This document shows, piece after piece, positions 47,646 to 57,073 of a stretch of DNA of 64,000 nucleotides. The first letter of the stretch is position 1; every line of letters begins with the position of its first letter. The stretch is from Pelagibacterium sp. (GTDB taxonomy: Bacteria > Pseudomonadota > Alphaproteobacteria > Rhizobiales > Devosiaceae), in assembly GCA_002723255.1 (NCBI GenBank), contig PBNW01000070.1:1-64000 (forward strand), in the 5' to 3' direction. The notes beneath the pieces are model-generated. The model searched no databases and was not told where the DNA came from. It saw nothing but the letters and a program-made list of their open reading frames with translations. The position numbers and the translations under genes were made by a program.

Positions 47646-50253
47646 TGACGATCCTGTTGGGCACGACGATCACCTTTCGGGGTGGATTGCCTTCGAGAAT
47701 GCGGACAACCGCGTCCAGTGACAAGGCCGCAGCTTCGGCCTGGGCCGAAGGCGCGTCTTTGGGCATTTCGATCTCACCACGCCGTTTTCCGTTGACCTGA
47801 ACTGCCAATACAACCGTGTCATCAACAAGGTAGTTCGGGTCAGCTTCCGGCCAGGGCGTGTCGCAGATCATCGTCTGGTGACCCAGATTGGCCCAACAGC
47901 TTTCGGCCAGATGGGGCATCATGGGAGCGATGAACTGCACGAAGCGTTCGATGGCCGTGCGCAGCGCGGTGATATTGGCCAGAGAGGGTGATTCGCTTAC
48001 GGCCGGAATGAACTTCTGGATCGCATTGGCCAGTTCGTAGATCTGGGCGACGGCACGATTGAACCGCAGCCCCGCCAGATCGGCCTCGATCAGGGCCGTG
48101 GCCTTATGGGCGGCCTTGAGGATTTCGACAGTGTGCGGCTCCTCACCGTCGATTATGGCCGGGTCGAGCGAAAGCAGCTCGCGCGCCTCGACGACCAGCT
48201 TGTAGGCCCGTTGGGTAAAGCGCCAAGCACCCTCGATGCCTGCTTCGGTCCACTGCACGTCGCGTTCGGGTGGCGAATCGGAAAGCACGAACCAGCGCAC
48301 CGTATCGGCGCCATACGTGGCAATCATATCGTCGGGATCGATGACGTTACGCTTGGATTTACTCATCTTTTCAATGGAGCCGATGACCACAGGCTCCCCG
48401 GTCACCGAAGAGGTTGCCACGCGTCGGCCATCGGATGCCTGCACCATGACTTCGGTGGGCGGCACCCAATTGCCCTGGGCGTCCTTGTAGGTTTCGTGAG
48501 TCACCATGCCTTGGGTGAACAGGCCTTTGAAGGGCTCATCGACATCCATGTGCCCGGTGCGGCTCATGGCCCGGGCGAAAAAGCGCGAATACAGCAGGTG
48601 CAAAATGGCGTGTTCGATGCCGCCGATGTACTGATCGACCGGCAGCCATTCGTTGGCCATCTCCGGAATCGTCGGATTGTCGGCGCGCGGTGCTGTAAAG
48701 CGAGCGAAATACCACGAGGAATCGACAAATGTATCCATCGTGTCGGTTTCCCGGCGCGCCTTGGAGCCGCATGATGGGCAATCGACGTATTTGAAGCTCG
48801 GGTGGCGGTCCAGCGGATTGCCCGGCGTGTCGAACTCGACATCGGCCGGCAGACGGACCGGCAATTGATCCTTGGGCACGGGAACGATGCCGCAGGTGTC
48901 GCAATGGATGACGGGGATCGGGCAACCCCAATAGCGCTGACGCGAGATGCCCCAGTCGCGCAGGCGATAATTGACCTGGCGGACACCCTGAGGCTTGCCT
49001 TCGACCTTTTCGGTTTCCAGAAAGCGGGCGATCGCATCCTTGGCGGCGTCGACATCCATACCGTCGAGAAATCCGGAATTAAAAGCGACCCCGGGACCGG
49101 TATAGGCTTCATCTTCAACGGAAAACACCTCGGCGTCCGTGTTTGGCGGCAAAACGACGGGGATGACCGGGAGGTCGTATTTGCGGGCAAAATCGAGGTC
49201 GCGCTGGTCATGGGCCGGACAGCCGAAAATTGCGCCTGTGCCGTAATCCATCAAGACGAAATTGGCGACATAGACGGGCAGGGTTGCGCCTTCTATTACC
49301 GGATGGGTCACGGTAATTGTCGTGCGATAGCCCCGCTTTTCGGCAGTTTCGATCACTTCGGCCGAGGTGCCCATGCGGTGACACTCGGCGATGAATTCGG
49401 CCAGAGCCGGATCGGACTGGGCCAGATGGGCAGCCATGGGGTGGTCGGGCGAAAGGGCAACAAAGGAAGCGCCAAACAGCGTATCGGGCCGCGTGGTAAA
49501 AATCTCGACGCTGTCCTGACCCGCATCACCCGAAGCGACGCCAAACAGGATGCGCAGCCCTTCGGACCGTCCGATCCAGTTGCGCTGCATCAGTCGGACT
49601 TTTTCAGGCCAATCGGTCAGGCCGTCGATCGCGGAGAGCAGATCTTCGGCAAAATCGGAAATCTTGAAAAACCACTGGGTCAATTCGCGCTGCTCGACCA
49701 GCGCGCCCGAGCGCCAACCGCGGCCGTCGATCACCTGTTCGTTGGCCAGAACCGTATGGTCGACGGGGTCCCAGTTGACCTTGGAAGACTTGCGCGTGAC
49801 CAGACCCGCTTCAAGCATATCGATGAACAGCATTTGCTGTCGGTGGTAATATTGTTCGTCACAGGTCGCAAATTCCCTGCTCCAGTCGAGCGAAAAACCC
49901 ATCGATTGCAATTGCTTGCGCATTGCCGCGATATTGTCATAGGTCCACTCGCGCGGGTGGACCTTGTTGGCCATCGCCGCGTTTTCGGCGGGCATGCCAA
50001 ACGCATCTCAACCCATTGGGTGGAGGACTTTTTTACCCTTGGCCCGCTGGAACCGTGCAACCACGTCGCCCATGGTGTAGTTGCGCACATGGCCGACGTG
50101 GATGCGGCCCGAGGGGTAGGGAAACATCTCGAGCACATAGTAGGGCTCACGCGGATCGTCGTTGGACGTTTCGAAGGTTTTGTTCTCCGCCCAGACCTTT
50201 TGCCAATGAGGTTCTTGTTCGCGCGGATTGTAGCGCTCGGAAGCGTTTGCCAT
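47632..50253 (-). CDS. leuS: Leucyl-tRNA synthetase, interrupted by one in-frame TGA
   Basis: The full frame from ATG 50253 ([20 protein letters not shown]) to 47632 is 873 codons, normal for LeuRS, but codon 82 (50010-50008) is TGA. The reading is KKVLHPMG[16 protein letters not shown], where nearly all LeuRS have Trp (GWDAFG). One base change TGG to TGA explains it. The remainder is intact: [19 protein letters not shown] (HIGH motif), zinc region, the editing domain ([12 protein letters not shown]), [28 protein letters not shown] (KMSKS motif), anticodon-binding and C-terminal domains. LeuRS is essential, so this is either a sequence error, a read-through site, or a real lesion covered by another leuS. 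Confidence 0.9.
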
Positions 50254-50346
50254 AGAAAGTACCGGTGGCCGCCCTATACTTGAGAAGAGATGAGAAATTG
50301 GGTAGGCGACCATCACCAGAAAAGCGCCGGAAGGTCAACCATTGCC

Positions 50347-51021
50347 ATGAGCCCAAACGCCCCGGAAACCGCTGCCCAACGGCTCGCGGACATCAAGACC
50401 CGCATGGATCGAGCCGCCGGGCGGCTTGAAGGGGGCGCTCGCGCCAATCTGGTAGCCGTTTCCAAGACCTTCGATGCTTCGGCGATCGCTCCGGTCATTG
50501 AGGCCGGACAGCGTCATTTCGGTGAAAACCGTGTCCAGGAGGCGCAGGGCAAATGGCCCGCCCTGAAATCGGCATATCGCGATATCGTATTGCATCTGAT
50601 TGGGCCGCTGCAGACCAACAAGGCGGGCGATGCGGTTGGATTGTTCGATGTCATCGAAAGCGTGGACCGCGACAAGCTGGCCAGGGTGCTCTCGGGTGAG
50701 ATGGAAAAACAGAATCGGCATCTGCCTTGCTTCGTGCAGGTCAATATCGGGGGCGAAGAGCAAAAAGCGGGGGTGGCGGTATCGGAAACAGTCGCCTTCG
50801 TTGCCCGCTGCAGGGATCAATATGGGCTCGATATCGTTGGTTTGATGTGTATTCCCCCGGTCGAGGACGCTCCAGGGCCCTATTTTGCGCAGCTGGCGCG
50901 TTTGGCAACAGAGGCCGGCGTTTCTCAATTGTCCATGGGAATGAGTTCGGATTTCGAGACGGCAATACTGATGGGAGCAACGCAGGTTCGGGTGGGTTCG
51001 GCGCTTTTCGGGGCTCGATAA
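50347..51021 (+). CDS. yggS: YggS family pyridoxal-phosphate-binding protein
   Basis: The protein has 224 residues from ATG 50347. PLP-lysine region NLVAVSKTFDASAIAPVIEAG, then HFGENRVQEAQGKWPAL, LHLIGPLQTNKAGDAVGLFDVIESVD, PCFVQVNIGGEEQKAGV and SMGMSSDFETAILMGATQVRVGSALFG. The family controls PLP homeostasis and has no known enzyme activity. It is divergent from leuS. Confidence 0.94.
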   Translation: MSPNAPETAAQRLADIKTRMDRAAGRLEGGARANLVAVSKTFDASAIAPVIEAGQRHFGENRVQEAQGKWPALKSAYRDIVLHLIGPLQTNKAGDAVGLFDVIESVDRDKLARVLSGEMEKQNRHLPCFVQVNIGGEEQKAGVAVSETVAFVARCRDQYGLDIVGLMCIPPVEDAPGPYFAQLARLATEAGVSQLSMGMSSDFETAILMGATQVRVGSALFGAR

Positions 51022-51126
51022 CGCGCATGTGATTGGCGAATGCCTCACTCAAGCTAGATTGAATCGTATGTCACTTCGAAAGACAGGTGTTTGCCGCTTG
51101 TCAGGAAAGAAGCGGGAGTTTTGCTG

Positions 51127-51810
51127 ATGAACAAGCGCCGTTTGCTGGTCGTCGACGACGACACCGATCTGCGGGCCGCATTGGTGGGGCAGCTCGAACC
51201 CTATCGCGAGTTCGACATCACGGAAGCGGGAACGGCCTCCGGAGCGCGTGAAACCGCCCGGGCGGGCCATTTCGATCTTATGCTGCTTGATGTCGGCCTG
51301 CCCGACATGGATGGCCGGGAAGCCCTCAAGATCATGCGCAGCGACGGATTTAGGGCGCCGGTCATCATGCTGACGGGGCAGGACAGCGAGTCCGACGAAA
51401 TTCGTGGACTTGAAAGCGGTGCAAACGACTATGTCACCAAGCCATTCCGCTTTTCGGTGCTTCTGGCGCGCATGCGTGCCGCGCTGCGCCAGCACGATCA
51501 GAGCGAGGATGTGGTTTTCACCATCGGGCCCTACAGCTTCCAGCCTGCGGCCAAGACACTGGAAAATGGCGATGGTTCGAAGATCCGTCTGACCGACAAG
51601 GAAACCTCGATCCTCAAATTCCTGTACCGGCAGGGTGCCAAGACCATTTCACGCGATGTCCTGCTCGCCGAAGTCTGGGGATACAACAATCGCGTCACAA
51701 CCCATACGCTCGAGACCCATATCTACCGTTTGCGCCAAAAGATCGAACGCGACCCGTCAAATGCACGTCTTTTGGTCACTGAAGAAGGCGGATACCGGCT
51801 GGTTCCCTGA
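51127..51810 (+). CDS. cenR: OmpR/PhoB-type response regulator, CenR-like
   Basis: The protein has 227 residues from ATG 51127. The receiver domain has LLVVDDDTDLRAALV, phospho-Asp in LMLLDVGLPDMDG, VIMLTGQD (Thr) and DYVTKPFR (Lys). The winged-helix output domain has IRLTDKETSILKFLYRQGAKTIS, LAEVWGYNNRVTTHTLETHIYRLRQKIE and LLVTEEGGYRLVP. The output domain is very close to alphaproteobacterial CenR, an essential cell-envelope regulator in Caulobacter. No sensor kinase lies next to it, so the name rests on sequence alone. Confidence 0.8.
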   Translation: MNKRRLLVVDDDTDLRAALVGQLEPYREFDITEAGTASGARETARAGHFDLMLLDVGLPDMDGREALKIMRSDGFRAPVIMLTGQDSESDEIRGLESGANDYVTKPFRFSVLLARMRAALRQHDQSEDVVFTIGPYSFQPAAKTLENGDGSKIRLTDKETSILKFLYRQGAKTISRDVLLAEVWGYNNRVTTHTLETHIYRLRQKIERDPSNARLLVTEEGGYRLVP

Positions 51811-51894
51811 TTTCCTCGGGGCCAGATCGGTCTAAGCCTTTGCGCGCGCGGTAATATATGCCAATCATACGCCCTCAACGCGCCGGGGGCATGT

Positions 51895-52347
51895 ATGGAC
51901 GAAGCGGCGGCAGTGGCCGCGTTCGCAGAACTCGATTTTTTTTCCAGCTTTTCTGATGAACAGCTGCGCCTTCTGGCGTTCGTTTGCGAAGACGTTTCGC
52001 TTTCTCCTGGTGATGTTCTCTATACGGCAGGTGATGTTGCCGACGGCGGCTATGTCCTTGTGTCCGGCGCTCTTGAGACAACGGACTCGCCAGTTGAGGA
52101 CAGTGGGCGGTTTCGCATCGATCCCGTCGCGCTGGTGGGAGAGCTCGGCCTGATGCTGACCCGTCCGCGCGGCGCATCGCTCCGGGCGGCGCGATCGAGC
52201 ACATTGCTGTTTGTGCCGCGCGGACCTTTTCTGAAACTGCTGAGAAGCCATCCCGAACTTGCCGAAGATGTCGCGGCAACAATCAGGGCCGAACTTTCGC
52301 GCTATCTCGATTCCATTACCCGTCTGGGCGAGCGGTTTTCAGACTGA
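51895..52347 (+). CDS. Stand-alone cyclic nucleotide-binding domain protein
   Basis: The protein has 150 residues and is a single cNMP-binding (Crp N-terminal type) fold: AELDFFSSFSDEQLRLLAFVCEDVSLSPGDVLYTAGDVADGGYVLVSG and IDPVALVGELGLMLTRPRGASLRAARSSTLLFVPR. The phosphate-binding cassette seems partly kept (VGELGLMLTRPRGAS). There is no HTH, so it is not a Crp-type regulator. It follows cenR on the same strand by 84 bases. The ligand and role are unknown. Confidence 0.82.
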   Translation: MDEAAAVAAFAELDFFSSFSDEQLRLLAFVCEDVSLSPGDVLYTAGDVADGGYVLVSGALETTDSPVEDSGRFRIDPVALVGELGLMLTRPRGASLRAARSSTLLFVPRGPFLKLLRSHPELAEDVAATIRAELSRYLDSITRLGERFSD

Positions 52348-52350
52348 CAT

Positions 52351-52480
52351 CTAGAGCCGTTCAGGATTTGATTAAATCAAATCCTGGGCTCCAAACCCTT
52401 GCTTTGTCGCGTGTCCGAACCGCAAAATCGTTTCCATCCCCGATCGCGTCGGGGACATGGTTTTGCTGGATACGCTCTAG
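52351..52480 (+). repeat. Dispersed intergenic repeat, copy B (fullest copy)
   Basis: It runs from CTAGAGC (52351) to CTCTAG (52480). It contains the perfect palindrome GGATTTGATT-A-AATCAAATCC, then GGGCTCCAAACCCTTGCTTT, GTCGCGTGTCCGAACCGCAA and CCATCCCCGATCGCGTCGGG. The CTA at 52477-52479 is the xthA stop codon on the other strand. Confidence 0.75.
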
Positions 52481-53277
52481 GCGAAATCAACGATTACCGG
52501 CACATGGTCGGAGGGTTTTTCCGACCATCCGCGGGCCGGGCGCAGGATATGGGCTGCTTTTGCGTGGGCCGCGATGTCGCGTGTCGCCCATATGTGATCG
52601 AGCCGGCGGCCGCGGTCGGACATGTCCCAATCCTTGGCTCTGTAGCTCCACCAGGAATAGACTTTTTCCTCGATCGGTATGTGCTGGCGCACAAGATCGA
52701 CCCAATTGCGCCGGGAGAGCAGGCGGTCGAGGGCCTCGGTTTCGACTGGCGTATGGGAAACCACTTTGAGGAGCTGCTTATGGCTCCAGACGTCGTTTTC
52801 ATGGGGCGCCACGTTGAAATCGCCGCAAATCAGCTGGCGCTCGTCGAAAACCAGATCGTCGAACCAATCTTCCATCTCGGCCAGAAAGTCGAGCTTGTGG
52901 CGGAATTTGGGGTTGATTTCGGGGTTTGGCTCGTCGCCGCCAGCGGGAACGTAGAAATTGTGTACGGTGAGCGGGCCTTTGCCGAAGTCGAGCCGGGCCG
53001 AAACGTGGCGGCAGTCAGGTATGTCGCAAAAGCCGCGCGCCGTGATTTCGTCAAGGGGATGTTTCGAAAGTATGGCCACCCCGTGATAGCCCTTTTGTCC
53101 GTGAACGGCCTGGTGGGGATAGCCGGCATCGGCGAAGGCTGAGCGGGGGAACTGATCGTTCATGCATTTGATCTCCTGCAGACACAGGACATCAGGGCCG
53201 TACTGGGAGAGAAAATCGAGGACGATGGGCAGGCGCAGCCGCACCGAGTTGATGTTCCAGGTGGCAAGCGAAGGCAT
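52477..53277 (-). CDS. xthA: Exodeoxyribonuclease III (AP endonuclease)
   Basis: The protein has 266 residues from ATG 53277. Motifs of the EEP fold are LATWNINSVRLRLPIVLDFL, DVLCLQEIKCMNDQFP (metal Glu), TVHNFYVPAGGDEPNPEIN, LICGDFNVAPHENDVW and the C-terminal KDWDMSDRGRRLDHIWAT and SDHVPVIVDF. It repairs abasic sites. Its stop codon lies in repeat copy B. Confidence 0.94.
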   Translation of the reverse strand: MPSLATWNINSVRLRLPIVLDFLSQYGPDVLCLQEIKCMNDQFPRSAFADAGYPHQAVHGQKGYHGVAILSKHPLDEITARGFCDIPDCRHVSARLDFGKGPLTVHNFYVPAGGDEPNPEINPKFRHKLDFLAEMEDWFDDLVFDERQLICGDFNVAPHENDVWSHKQLLKVVSHTPVETEALDRLLSRRNWVDLVRQHIPIEEKVYSWWSYRAKDWDMSDRGRRLDHIWATRDIAAHAKAAHILRPARGWSEKPSDHVPVIVDFA

Positions 53278-53358
53278 AAGCAACTCTGAAGGACGGGTAG
53301 GGGTGACGCCTTTATGACGGCCCGGCCCGGCGCGGTAAAGCCCCGAGCCCATTCTCTC

Positions 53359-53988
53359 TCAGTTCGCGTTGACCGACCGGTAGGTGGGATCGATGCGGAA
53401 ATACTGATCGGGAATATCGACGCCCTTTTCGGTCTCGGTAATCGAAAACGTGGTTTCCACGCCGGAGGGCTCGATGAGGCTCCACTGGACGAGATCGAGT
53501 GACTCGCGATCAAAGATCAGCGAAACCTGCACAGTACCGATGGGGCTTTCATCAACAATCATTACCGATACGTGGGTTTCCGAGAGCACGACGTCGGAGA
53601 GGTTGGAGTTGATCAGGCTGACCTCATCGCCGAGAAACTGGCGCAGCGGCACATTGTCCTGCGGATAGGCGTATTGGGTGCGCTCCTGACGGTCGATGAC
53701 ATAAAATCCGCGACCCTGCGAAATGATCTCTTCCCGACTTGGCGGGGCATAGCGGAAGCGCACCATGTCGGGGCGCTTGAGCCAGAATGTGCCCTCGATT
53801 TGCCCGCCCTGGCTGTCGATCTGGACAAAGCGACCAGCCATGGTGCGAATTTCGGTGTTGTGGGCCGAAATCTCTTGAAGGAGAAACTCTTCATCCGGGG
53901 TCAGAACGCGTGACTGCGCATTGACGGGCATGGCCAGTGCGAGCGCGCAAATGCCCGCTGTCAAGAGTGCGGCGACAATGCGAATCAT
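53359..53988 (-). CDS. lolA: LolA-like outer-membrane lipoprotein carrier
   Basis: The protein has 209 residues from ATG 53988 with signal MIRIVAALLTAGICALALAM, cleavage near NAQS. The body has TMAGRFVQIDSQGGQIEGTFWLKRPDMVRFRYAPPSREEIISQGRGFYVIDRQERTQYAYP in LolA order. It should carry lipoproteins across the periplasm. The place between ftsK and xthA is standard in Rhizobiales. An upstream frame extension to 54207 is not coding. Confidence 0.9.
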   Translation of the reverse strand: MIRIVAALLTAGICALALAMPVNAQSRVLTPDEEFLLQEISAHNTEIRTMAGRFVQIDSQGGQIEGTFWLKRPDMVRFRYAPPSREEIISQGRGFYVIDRQERTQYAYPQDNVPLRQFLGDEVSLINSNLSDVVLSETHVSVMIVDESPIGTVQVSLIFDRESLDLVQWSLIEPSGVETTFSITETEKGVDIPDQYFRIDPTYRSVNAN

Positions 53989-54123
53989 TTCAGGACTCCG
54001 TTTCGGTACAACAAGGGTCTGCCCCTTGAATGGTCGAGGTAAATCCCAATTGCGGCAAGAGCGCGAAACCGGACGACCCGGCGGTAAACTCATCGTGTAA
54101 CGGTGAGGTTCCTTGTCGGCGTC

Positions 54124-54240
54124 AGAGCATGTCCGCTTTTCTCCGAATCGCGAAAATCCTCCAAGTCTTTGTTTTGGCGCGTTTCCGAACCGCAAAACCG
54201 CTTCCATCCCCGATCGCGTCGAGTGCTGGACACACCCTAG
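54124..54240 (+). repeat. Dispersed intergenic repeat, copy D
   Basis: It runs AGAGCATG...CCCTAG and shares TTTCCGAACCGCAAAACCGC and CTTCCATCCCCGATCGCGTC with copy B. The CTA at 54237-54239 is the ftsK stop codon on the other strand. Confidence 0.7.
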
Positions 54241-56840
54241 TAGCCGTCGGCATTGTCGCCGATCAGCACTTCGCGTTTGCCCGCATGGTTGGCCGGGGAA
54301 ATGATGCCTTCGTGCTCCATGCGTTCGATCAGTGTCGCGGCCTTGTTGTAGCCCACCGAAAGCCGGCGCTGAATGTAGGAGGTCGATGCCTTCTTGTCGG
54401 AGAGCACGATATTGACGGCCTTGTCGTAAAGCTCGTCGCCCGATCCGCCGAAGCCGCCGTCTTCGTCGATGCTGCCCTGGCCGTCATCGTCTTCGGCGGT
54501 TATCGATTCGAGATATTCGGGCGTACCCTGGCTCTTGAGATGGGCGACGATGTCCTCGACTTCGTTGTCGGCCACGAAGGCGCCATGGAGTCGCTTTATG
54601 CGCCCGCCACCGGCCATGTAAAGCATGTCGCCATTGCCAAGCAGCTGCTCGGCCCCCTGCTCGCCCAGGATGGTGCGCGAATCGATCTTGGAGGTCACCT
54701 GGAACGAGACGCGCGTGGGGAAGTTGGCCTTGATGGTGCCGGTGATCACGTCGACCGAGGGGCGTTGGGTCGCCATGATGATGTGGATGCCGGCGGCGCG
54801 CGCCATCTGGGCCAGCCGCTGGATCGTGCCTTCGATGTCCTTTCCCGCCACCATCATCAGGTCGGCCATTTCATCGACAATGACCACGATGAAGGGGAGC
54901 GGTTCGAGATCGAATTGTTCGCTCTCAAAGATCGCTTCGCCGGTTTCACGATCAAAGCCGGTCTGAACGGTGCGCGCGAGCACTTCTCCCTTGGCGGCCG
55001 ATTCGGCAACGCGGGCGTTGAACCCATCGATGTTGCGCACACCGATCTTGCTCATCTTCTTGTAGCGGTCTTCCATCTCGCGGACGGCCCATTTGAGGGC
55101 GACGACCGCCTTGGCGGGGTCGGTGACGACTGGGGTCAAAAGGTGTGGAATGCCGTCATAGACCGAGAGCTCGAGCATTTTGGGATCGATCATGATGAGC
55201 CGGCACTGTTCCGGGCTCATCTTGTAGAGCAGGGAGAGGATCATCGTGTTGATCCCGACCGATTTGCCCGAGCCGGTCGTGCCGGCAATGAGCAGATGGG
55301 GCATGCGCGCCAGATCGACGATGATGGGTTCGCCCCCGATGGTCTTTCCCAGGCAGATGGGAAGCTTGGCCTTGGCCTTGTCGAAATCGTTGGAGGCGAG
55401 CAGTTCGCGCAGGAATACGGTTTCGCGCGTCTTGTTGGGCAATTCGATGCCGATGGCGTTGCGGCCCGGCACCACGGCCACACGGGCCGAAATGGCGCTC
55501 ATTGAGCGCGCAATGTCGTCGGCCAGCGAGATGACGCGGCTCGATTTGATGCCCGGCGCAGGTTCGAGTTCGTAGAGCGTGACAACCGGGCCAGGACGCA
55601 CATTGATGATATCGCCCTTGACGCCAAAATCTTCCAGAACGCCTTCGAGGCGCTTGGCGTTGGCTTCGAGCGCTTCAGGATTGTGCTCCGGCAGGACCTG
55701 CGTCGAGCTGGGAGCAGCGAGCAGTTCGAGCGGCGGCAGTTCGAACCCGTCGGTTGGCAGAAATGACGCCTGGGCCTCGCGTATCTGGCGCGGGGAGGGG
55801 GCGGGACGGGGAGCCGGCGCCGCCACGCGGGCGCGTCCCCCCGAAGGTTGCTCGACGATCATGCGGGCAATGTCGTCAGCCTCGCGTCGAGGAGATGCTT
55901 CGGGCGCGTATGCGTCCTCATAATCGTCGTAGGCGCTTTCGTCCCAATCGCGAGGGGACTGGGGTTCAGGATCTGATTGTTGCCGATCAAATGGGATGGA
56001 TTTGTCGAGCTGGGGTTCGAAATCATTGGTTTGCCAGTTGCGGGCCGGCATCTGGTCGGATGGCTTGCGGCGGAAAACCCGCTTTATCGCGGCCCGGGCA
56101 CCATAGAGGGTATGGGCGAGAAAGCCGATCGCAATATCGAAAAGCCCGTTGGAATCGGGTGTGTCGTCAATTTCAGGCTCGGGCTCGGCGGCTTTCTTCC
56201 GGCGCGCAGTGGTCTTGGCCGGAACCGGCAAATCGCTCTCGAATGCGGGTCGCGACCGCGCAGAAAGCCAGACCAGACCAAGCGCGGGAATGCCAAGCAG
56301 GACCGCATAAAGAATGGCGCCCCAGCCCTGCGGCGCATCGCCGGCCAGGGTGATGAACAGATTGGTGAATCCGGTGCCCACAAACCCGCCCAGACCAAGC
56401 GGCAGGGGCCAGCTTTCCGGCGAAGGAAAGCAGGCAAACATGCCCGTTGCCAGCACCGTGCCCAGCAACCAGCCCGTCAGGCGCAGTCCGAGATAAGAGG
56501 GAACGATGCGACGGATCATCGACCAGGACCACAGCAGCGGCGGCAAAAGCAACAGCGGCGCGCCAAGCCCCAGAAGCTGAAAGCCGATATCGGCGATCGC
56601 CGCGCCGGCAAAGCCCAGCCAGTTTTCGACAGGTTTGTCGGTGGCATAGGAAAAGGACGGGTCATCGACCGACCAGGACGCGAGGGCCACGAGCGCCAGT
56701 GCACAGACCAGCGCGACCACGATACCGATGATTCGCACGGGGATGGTGATCGAAAGCACCGGGGTTGAGCGGTGGCTGTCGTCCAGATGCGGAGAAGGAT
56801 GCAGGGTCATCGAGCGGCCGGTCGGTTTACGCAATACCAT
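54237..56840 (-). CDS. ftsK: DNA translocase FtsK
   Basis: The protein has 867 residues. The N-terminus has four membrane helices (about 28-190), followed by an acidic, Pro-rich linker (about 190-370). The motor has [14 protein letters not shown], Walker [44 protein letters not shown], Walker [17 protein letters not shown] and [26 protein letters not shown]. The gamma domain that reads KOPS is at the C-terminus ([25 protein letters not shown]). It pumps chromosome ends through the septum. A CtrA-like box lies just upstream. Confidence 0.97.
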   Translation of the reverse strand: MVLRKPTGRSMTLHPSPHLDDSHRSTPVLSITIPVRIIGIVVALVCALALVALASWSVDDPSFSYATDKPVENWLGFAGAAIADIGFQLLGLGAPLLLLPPLLWSWSMIRRIVPSYLGLRLTGWLLGTVLATGMFACFPSPESWPLPLGLGGFVGTGFTNLFITLAGDAPQGWGAILYAVLLGIPALGLVWLSARSRPAFESDLPVPAKTTARRKKAAEPEPEIDDTPDSNGLFDIAIGFLAHTLYGARAAIKRVFRRKPSDQMPARNWQTNDFEPQLDKSIPFDRQQSDPEPQSPRDWDESAYDDYEDAYAPEASPRREADDIARMIVEQPSGGRARVAAPAPRPAPSPRQIREAQASFLPTDGFELPPLELLAAPSSTQVLPEHNPEALEANAKRLEGVLEDFGVKGDIINVRPGPVVTLYELEPAPGIKSSRVISLADDIARSMSAISARVAVVPGRNAIGIELPNKTRETVFLRELLASNDFDKAKAKLPICLGKTIGGEPIIVDLARMPHLLIAGTTGSGKSVGINTMILSLLYKMSPEQCRLIMIDPKMLELSVYDGIPHLLTPVVTDPAKAVVALKWAVREMEDRYKKMSKIGVRNIDGFNARVAESAAKGEVLARTVQTGFDRETGEAIFESEQFDLEPLPFIVVIVDEMADLMMVAGKDIEGTIQRLAQMARAAGIHIIMATQRPSVDVITGTIKANFPTRVSFQVTSKIDSRTILGEQGAEQLLGNGDMLYMAGGGRIKRLHGAFVADNEVEDIVAHLKSQGTPEYLESITAEDDDGQGSIDEDGGFGGSGDELYDKAVNIVLSDKKASTSYIQRRLSVGYNKAATLIERMEHEGIISPANHAGKREVLIGDNADGY

Positions 56841-56862
56841 TTGGCGACAACCCTAGTCGTGC

Positions 56863-56881
56863 ATGGTTAACCTTGGATTAG
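56863..56881 (-). promoter_or_regulatory. CtrA-like box upstream of ftsK
   Basis: Read on the minus strand: CTAA-TCCAAGG-TTAACCAT. It keeps one full TTAACCAT half and a 3-of-4 second half at the correct N7 spacing. It is 22-41 bases upstream of the ftsK start codon. Confidence 0.5.
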
Positions 56882-56910
56882 CGCATTGAGGTAATTTGAC
56901 ACCAAAACAA

Positions 56911-56934
56911 GGCCTCGCCGGGACGGGCGGGGCC
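56911..56934 (-). terminator. Intrinsic terminator of glnK-amtB
   Basis: On the minus strand GGCCCCGCC pairs with GGCGAGGCC (one mismatch), followed by TTGTTTTGG. It lies 140 bases past the amtB stop, after a larger inverted repeat, and before the ftsK start. Confidence 0.6.
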
Positions 56935-56940
56935 AGCAGG

Positions 56941-57035
56941 CGCTGAAGAGGGGATGCAGCCCATATCATTTGCGAGTGGGAAGGCCTCTATGATGTGGGG
57001 TCAAGAGGGATATGGGCTGCATGCCGTCTTCAGCG
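56941..57035. repeat. Long inverted repeat in the amtB 3' region
   Basis: The 27-base arm at 56941-56967 (CGCTGAAGAG...GCAGCCCATATC) is matched by its reverse complement at 57009-57035 with two mismatches, around a 41-base loop. It lies in the trailing part of the amtB transcript. It may stabilise the mRNA end or be a small repeat element. Confidence 0.65.
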
Positions 57036-57073
57036 GGCAAGGCCCAGGCCTGCGCCCGGACCTTGAGGTTCGA

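Noticed and set aside
50008-50010. TGA decoded as Trp across the genome (code 4 or 25)
   Set aside because: Many confident genes here end in TGA at the correct family length, often in ATGA overlaps, and Trp positions elsewhere use TGG.
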